Positions 5,453 to 9,003 of a stretch of 9,003 bases of DNA are shown here, in pieces. The DNA lies in NCBI GenBank assembly GCA_009783675.1, contig WRDA01000044.1, forward strand, positions 1 through 9,003, read 5' to 3'. A program made the position numbers and the translations under genes. Position 1 is the first letter of the stretch. Each line of letters opens with the position of its first letter. This DNA is from Symbiobacteriaceae bacterium. GTDB lineage: Bacteria; Bacillota; JAAYKD01; WRDA01. The notes beneath the pieces are model-generated. The model was not told the DNA's origin. It searched no databases and was given only the letters and a program-made list of their open reading frames with translations.

Positions 5453-5773
5453 CTACTGCTTGATCTCGATATCGACGCCTGCGGGCAGGTCAAGCTTCAT
5501 CAGGTCATTAACCGTGCGCGGAGATGGGTCGATGATATCGATGAGGCGCTTGTGAGTACGCATCTCGAACTGTTCACGGGAATCCTTATACTTATGAACG
5601 GCCCTCAGGATGGTATAGAGATTGCGTTCTGTGGGCAGAGGTATCGGTCCCGAGACCTGTGCACCTGTCCTCTTAGCAGTTTCGACGATCTTCTCGGCAC
5701 AGGCGTCGAGGAGAGAGTGATCGTAAGCCTTGAGACGGATGCGGATTTTACGCTGCTTTGCTTTCGTCGGCAA
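5453..5773 (-). CDS. rpsJ: 30S ribosomal protein S10 (TTG start)
   Basis: S10 is a small-subunit head protein and, as NusE, a partner of NusB and NusG in transcription antitermination and coupling. The product is 106 residues, slightly longer than the common 102-103 because of a short basic N terminus (MPTKAKQRK). The core IRIRLKAYDHSLLDACAEKIVETAKRTGA is at about 10-38, and the signature region with LPTERNLYTILRAVHKYKDSREQFEMRTHKRLIDI is at about 46-80. The HKYKDSREQF form is common in clostridia-type S10. The start is TTG at 5771-5773 with a perfect AGGAGG seven bases upstream (5781-5786); no nearby in-frame ATG or GTG could replace it. It is the first gene of the S10 part of the cluster, 97 bases after tuf. 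Confidence 0.97.
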   Translation of the reverse strand: MPTKAKQRKIRIRLKAYDHSLLDACAEKIVETAKRTGAQVSGPIPLPTERNLYTILRAVHKYKDSREQFEMRTHKRLIDIIDPSPRTVNDLMKLDLPAGVDIEIKQ

Positions 5774-5780
5774 GGAATAG

Positions 5781-5786
5781 CCTCCT
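5781..5786 (-). promoter_or_regulatory. Ribosome-binding site for rpsJ
   Basis: A perfect AGGAGG on the minus strand seven bases before the TTG at 5771-5773. It fixes TTG as the S10 start. Confidence 0.85.
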
Positions 5787-5822
5787 TATTCTGGTGACAG
5801 TGTTTGGTGTGTACCGCCTTGT

Positions 5823-5857
5823 GGCGGGGTTCAGAGTAATGCACCCTGAACCCCGCC
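5823..5857 (-). repeat. Perfect 12-bp inverted repeat between tuf and rpsJ
   Basis: GGCGGGGTTCAG (5823-5834) and CTGAACCCCGCC (5846-5857) form a perfect 12-bp GC-rich stem with an 11-base loop, starting 13 bases after the tuf stop in the transcript. It is followed by ACAAGGCGG rather than a U run, so it is not a standard Rho-independent terminator. A second CCGCC at 5814-5818 could pair with the same GGCGG arm across a TTGT loop. Likely roles are 3'-end protection of the tuf message, RNase processing, or partial attenuation before the S10 genes; all are inference. The remainder of this 97-base gap shows only the rpsJ ribosome-binding site. Confidence 0.8.
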
Positions 5858-5870
5858 GGGAGGTTGTTCT

Positions 5871-7079
5871 TTATTCGACGATCTTGGTGACTACGCCGGC
5901 GCCGACGGTACGGCCACCTTCACGAATGGCGAAGGTAGAGCCTTCCTCGATAGCGATAGTCGTAATCAGATTGACCCGCATGCCGTTGGTGTTGTCTCCG
6001 GGGACGACCATCTCCATGCCTTCCGGCAGATGGATGGTTCCGGTGACGTCAGTGGTGCGGAAGTAGAACTGGGGACGATATCCATCGAAGAAAGGAGTAT
6101 GGCGGCCGCCTTCGTCCTTGGTCAGAACGTAGACATTAGCTTCGAAGGTCTTGTGGGGTTTGATGGAACCGGGCTTAGCCAGAACCTGACCGCGCTCGAT
6201 GTCCTTGCGATCGACACCGCGCAGCAATACGCCGATATTGTCTCCGGCGATAGCGCTATCCAGAATCTTCTTGAACATCTCTACGCCAGTGACTACTACT
6301 TCGCGAGGCTTGTCCATGAAACCGACGATTTCTACCTTATCCTGGACCTTAACTGTTCCACGCTCAACTCTGCCGGTGGCTACGGTACCACGGCCGGTGA
6401 TGGTAATGGTGTCTTCGACGGGAAGAAGGAAAGGCTGATCGGAGGCGCGCTCCGGCTCGGGGATGTAGCTGTCGACTGCATCCATGAGATCCCACAGCTT
6501 GCCGCACCATTCGCAGTCACGCTTGCCGCAGCCGCACTCGCCGGCTTTAGGAGCCGATCCGGAGATAACAGGGGTATCGTCGCCAGGGAAGCCATTCTTG
6601 GTCAGAAGATCGCGAACTTCCAGCTCTACCAGCTCGATAAATTCGGGATCATCGACCATATCGGATTTGTTAAGGAAGACAACGATGTAGGGCACGTTGA
6701 CCTGGCGAGCCAGGAGGACATGCTCTCTGGTCTGAGGCATAGGACCGTCAGCAGCGGAAACCACCAGGATAGCGCCGTCCATCTGAGCGGCACCGGTGAT
6801 CATGTTCTTGATGTAGTCAGCATGTCCCGGGCAGTCGACGTGAGCGTAATGACGCTTCTCGGTCTCATACTCCACGTGAGCCGCATTGATGGTGATACCG
6901 CGGGCTTTCTCCTCGGGAGCTTTATCGATATCTGCATAGTCCATAATAGTTGCGCCACCGGTTGCAGTGTTAATGATGCGTGTTAAAGCAGCAGTCAGCG
7001 TGGTCTTACCATGGTCAATATGCCCGATGGTACCCACATTCATGTGAGGCTTGTTGCGCACGAAAGTCTTTTTGGCCAT
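5871..7079 (-). CDS. tuf: Translation elongation factor EF-Tu
   Basis: EF-Tu is the GTPase that delivers aminoacyl-tRNA to the ribosomal A site. The product is 402 residues. The G domain shows the P-loop GHIDHGKT at 19-26, switch I RGITI at 60-64, DCPGH at 82-86 with catalytic His86, NKSD at 137-140 and GSA at 174-176. Domain II carries GRGTVATGRVERG (229-241); domain III carries KDEGGRHTPFF (321-331) and ends REGGRTVGAGVVTKIVE. It is slightly longer than the 394-residue E. coli protein. Residues 182-192 hold a Cys-X-Cys-X4-Cys-X2-Cys cluster in a variable G-domain segment. The ATG at 7077-7079 has AGGAGG about 12 bases upstream (7092-7097), a slightly long spacer. It lies 60 bases after fusA. 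Confidence 0.99.
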   Translation of the reverse strand: MAKKTFVRNKPHMNVGTIGHIDHGKTTLTAALTRIINTATGGATIMDYADIDKAPEEKARGITINAAHVEYETEKRHYAHVDCPGHADYIKNMITGAAQMDGAILVVSAADGPMPQTREHVLLARQVNVPYIVVFLNKSDMVDDPEFIELVELEVRDLLTKNGFPGDDTPVISGSAPKAGECGCGKRDCEWCGKLWDLMDAVDSYIPEPERASDQPFLLPVEDTITITGRGTVATGRVERGTVKVQDKVEIVGFMDKPREVVVTGVEMFKKILDSAIAGDNIGVLLRGVDRKDIERGQVLAKPGSIKPHKTFEANVYVLTKDEGGRHTPFFDGYRPQFYFRTTDVTGTIHLPEGMEMVVPGDNTNGMRVNLITTIAIEEGSTFAIREGGRTVGAGVVTKIVE

Positions 7080-7139
7080 TGTTTTTCTCTTCCTCCTTGT
7101 TTTTCTGCCTTTGTGATTTAACTTCCATATTGTATTAAG
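7080..7139 (-). other. AT-rich spacer between fusA and tuf
   Basis: This 60-base gap holds the tuf ribosome-binding site (7092-7097). The minus strand contains a TACAAT that resembles a -10 box, but no -35 box lies at the right distance. No hairpin is visible. I see no supported promoter or terminator, so read-through from fusA into tuf is the simplest reading. Confidence 0.5.
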
Positions 7140-9003
7140 TTACCGGTTATTGCCCGCCATACCCCAACTGCTGCCACGCATGCGGACGACGATCTCTTGA
7201 GCTACATTCTTGGGGACTTCGGCATAGTGACTTGGTTCCATTGAATAAGTGGCTCTGCCCTGGGTCTTGGAACGCAGATCGGTCGCATAACCAAACATCG
7301 CCGCTAAGGGGACGTTGGCGCGCACCACCGATTGGGCACTGCTGCGGGTCTCCATTCCCTCTATATGACCGCGGCGACTGTTGATATCGCCGATGACATC
7401 GCCAAGGTATTCTTCCGGCACGATTACCTCAACCCGCATGATCGGTTCCAGCAGGATTGGTCCTGCCTTCGCGGCAGCATCACGAAATGCCATGGAACCG
7501 GCTATCTTGAATGCGAGCTCGGAGGAATCCACCTCGTGGAATGATCCATCGATGAGAGTTGCCATCAGGTCGATGGTGGGGAAGCCTGCCAGGACACCGT
7601 TTTGCATTGCATCTTTGATACCGGCATCCACTGGATTGATATATTCCCGGGGGACCGATCCGCCTACCAACTCATGTCTGAACTCGTAACCTGTTCCGGT
7701 TGGCAGAGGATCCACGCGGATAACGGCATGACCATACTGTCCCCGGCCTCCGGTCTGCCTGACGAAACGTCCTTCACCGGTAACGCTGCGGGTGATCGTC
7801 TCCCGGTAGGCTACCTGGGGACGCCCGATGTTAGCCTCTACCTTAAACTCTCGCTGCAGACGATCGACGATGATCTCCAGATGCAACTCACCCATGCCGG
7901 CGATGAGAGTCTGCCCGGTTTCGGGATTGGAATAAGCTCTGAAACTTGGATCTTCTTCGGAGAGGCGCTGCAGAGCAGTAGAAAGCTTATCCTGATCCAT
8001 CTTGGTCTTTGGTTCGATAGCCTGATTGATGACCGGCTCCGGAAAGTTCATGGATTCCAGGACCAGTTGGTTGCCTTCGGTACAGAGTGTATCTCCGGTA
8101 TAGGTGTCTTTTAAGCCAACTATAGCGCAGATTTCACCGGCATAAATCTCGGAAATCTCCTCCCGGCGACTGGCATGCATGCGCAGGACGCGTCCCACTC
8201 GCTCCTTACGGCGCTTGATAGGATTGAATATGTATGAGCCTGTCTGGATCGAACCGGAATAAAGCCTGACATAAACCAGTTTGCCAATATGCTGATCCGC
8301 CTGAACCTTGAAAGCCAGGGCAGCCAGAGGCGCTTCATCGTCGCAGAGACAAGAGATGATCACTTCGGGATCATTAGGAGAGAACCCGTCTACATGACCA
8401 ATATCCGAAGGTGAAGGAAGGTAATCGACTACACCATCCAGGAGAAGGGGTACTCCCTTGTTCTTATACGAAGAACCACAAAATACCGGTACGATCTCCA
8501 CTGCCAGGGTAGCCTTACGTACAGCCTGTTTGATCTCTTCCGGGGTTATCAGATCACCGTCGAGATACTTTACCATCAGCTCATCGCTGTAATCGGCTAT
8601 CTTCTCTAGGATGCGGTGATGATACTCTGCGACCCGGCTTTGCATATCCTCGGGGATTGCTCGCACATCGGTCTCGCGACCCTCGGTATCCAAATAATAA
8701 ATAGCCTTTTGCTCCACCAAATCGACGATGCCCTGAAAATCGTTTTCGCTGCCAATCGGCAGCTGCATCGCCAGAGGATTAGCTCCCAGGCGGGTGTGCA
8801 TCATTTCCATTACGCGTTCGAAGTTGGCGCCTGTAATATCCATCTTGTTGACATAGGCGATACGGGGAACCTGATAACGGTCCGCCTGACGCCAGACAGT
8901 CTCCGACTGAGGCTCGACTCCACCTTTGGCACAGAACACAGCAATTGCTCCATCGAGGACGCGTAACGACCGTTCTACCTCGACTGTGAAGTCCACGTGT
9001 CCC
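7140..9003 (-). CDS. fusA: Translation elongation factor EF-G, 5' end missing
   Basis: EF-G is the GTPase that drives tRNA-mRNA translocation and, with RRF, ribosome recycling. The window holds the last 620 residues. The frame runs through position 9002 and begins inside the G3 motif (DTP)GHVDF, so roughly the first 85-90 residues, with the P-loop and switch I, lie outside. Visible landmarks by fragment residue are NKMD at 52-55, the G5-like CGSSYKNKG at about 175-183, domain II at about 225-310, domain III with MGELHLEIIVDRLQREF at about 370-386, domain IV with GGRGQYGHAVIRV and the tip loop FHEVDSSELAF at about 488-498, and domain V with GYATDLRSKTQGRATYSMEPSHY at about 571-593. The GTG at 8994-8996 is an internal valine, not a start. 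The str-operon position beside tuf marks it as the main EF-G. Confidence 0.98.
   Translation of the reverse strand, partial: GHVDFTVEVERSLRVLDGAIAVFCAKGGVEPQSETVWRQADRYQVPRIAYVNKMDITGANFERVMEMMHTRLGANPLAMQLPIGSENDFQGIVDLVEQKAIYYLDTEGRETDVRAIPEDMQSRVAEYHHRILEKIADYSDELMVKYLDGDLITPEEIKQAVRKATLAVEIVPVFCGSSYKNKGVPLLLDGVVDYLPSPSDIGHVDGFSPNDPEVIISCLCDDEAPLAALAFKVQADQHIGKLVYVRLYSGSIQTGSYIFNPIKRRKERVGRVLRMHASRREEISEIYAGEICAIVGLKDTYTGDTLCTEGNQLVLESMNFPEPVINQAIEPKTKMDQDKLSTALQRLSEEDPSFRAYSNPETGQTLIAGMGELHLEIIVDRLQREFKVEANIGRPQVAYRETITRSVTGEGRFVRQTGGRGQYGHAVIRVDPLPTGTGYEFRHELVGGSVPREYINPVDAGIKDAMQNGVLAGFPTIDLMATLIDGSFHEVDSSELAFKIAGSMAFRDAAAKAGPILLEPIMRVEVIVPEEYLGDVIGDINSRRGHIEGMETRSSAQSVVRANVPLAAMFGYATDLRSKTQGRATYSMEPSHYAEVPKNVAQEIVVRMRGSSWGMAGNNR

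Noticed and set aside
5781..5863. CCUCC near the tuf stop pairing with the rpsJ ribosome-binding site
   Set aside because: Only five pairs with mismatches on both sides; a match this short to GGAGG is expected by chance.
6030..6986. A 318-codon open frame on the plus strand opposite tuf
   Set aside because: It is the antisense shadow of the highly biased tuf coding sequence; it matches no family I recognise and is fully explained by EF-Tu on the other strand.
7120..7139. TACAAT-like -10 box between fusA and tuf
   Set aside because: No -35-like hexamer at 16-18 bases and no extended -10; an AT-rich gap can give such a match by chance.
1..9003. Mobile element, CRISPR, phage, toxin-antitoxin or other new accessory system
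   Set aside because: The whole window is accounted for by core translation genes in the standard order with short spacers; no transposase, direct-repeat array, or unfamiliar protein is present.

Overview
The window is a stretch of the bacterial str–S10–spc translation supergene cluster. Every supported gene is on the minus strand, so transcription runs from position 9003 toward position 1. In transcription order it carries the C-terminal nine-tenths of fusA (EF-G), tuf (EF-Tu), rpsJ (S10), rplC (L3), rplD (L4), rplW (L23), rplB (L2), rpsS (S19), rplV (L22), rpsC (S3), rplP (L16), rpmC (L29), rpsQ (S17), rplN (L14) and the first 15 codons of rplX (L24). Both ends are cut only by the window; I see no broken gene, frameshift, mobile element, CRISPR array, tRNA or rRNA.

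The gene order is the standard bacterial one. The sequence style is anaerobic, clostridia-like: examples are the S10 motif HKYKDSREQFEMRTHKR, the S17 and L14 consensus blocks, the 144-residue L16, strong AGGAGG ribosome-binding sites, and TTG/GTG starts on several essential genes. My best inference is a Bacillota (Clostridia-type) or related Chloroflexota-like bacterium of moderate GC. This is not proven, and a phylogeny of the concatenated ribosomal proteins would settle it.

Layout: 7140-9003 is fusA. After a 60-base AT-rich gap comes tuf (5871-7079), then a 97-base gap with a perfect 12-bp inverted repeat, then rpsJ (5453-5773). A 158-base gap with three possible stem-loops precedes rplC (4668-5294). 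A 142-base gap with an 11-bp perfect hairpin, further competing stems and a sequence complementary to the next ribosome-binding site precedes rplD (3896-4525). From rplD to rplX the genes are packed: gaps are 5 to 27 bases, and rplD/rplW, rpsC/rplP and rplP/rpmC overlap by 8, 23 and 11 bases, which suggests translational coupling.

Together the genes supply two elongation factors and proteins of both ribosomal subunits, normally made in balanced amounts from long polycistronic mRNAs. The coding content is ordinary. The parts worth a second look are the structured, unusually long spacers flanking rpsJ and rplC, and a four-cysteine cluster in the EF-Tu G domain. I found no new multi-gene system.
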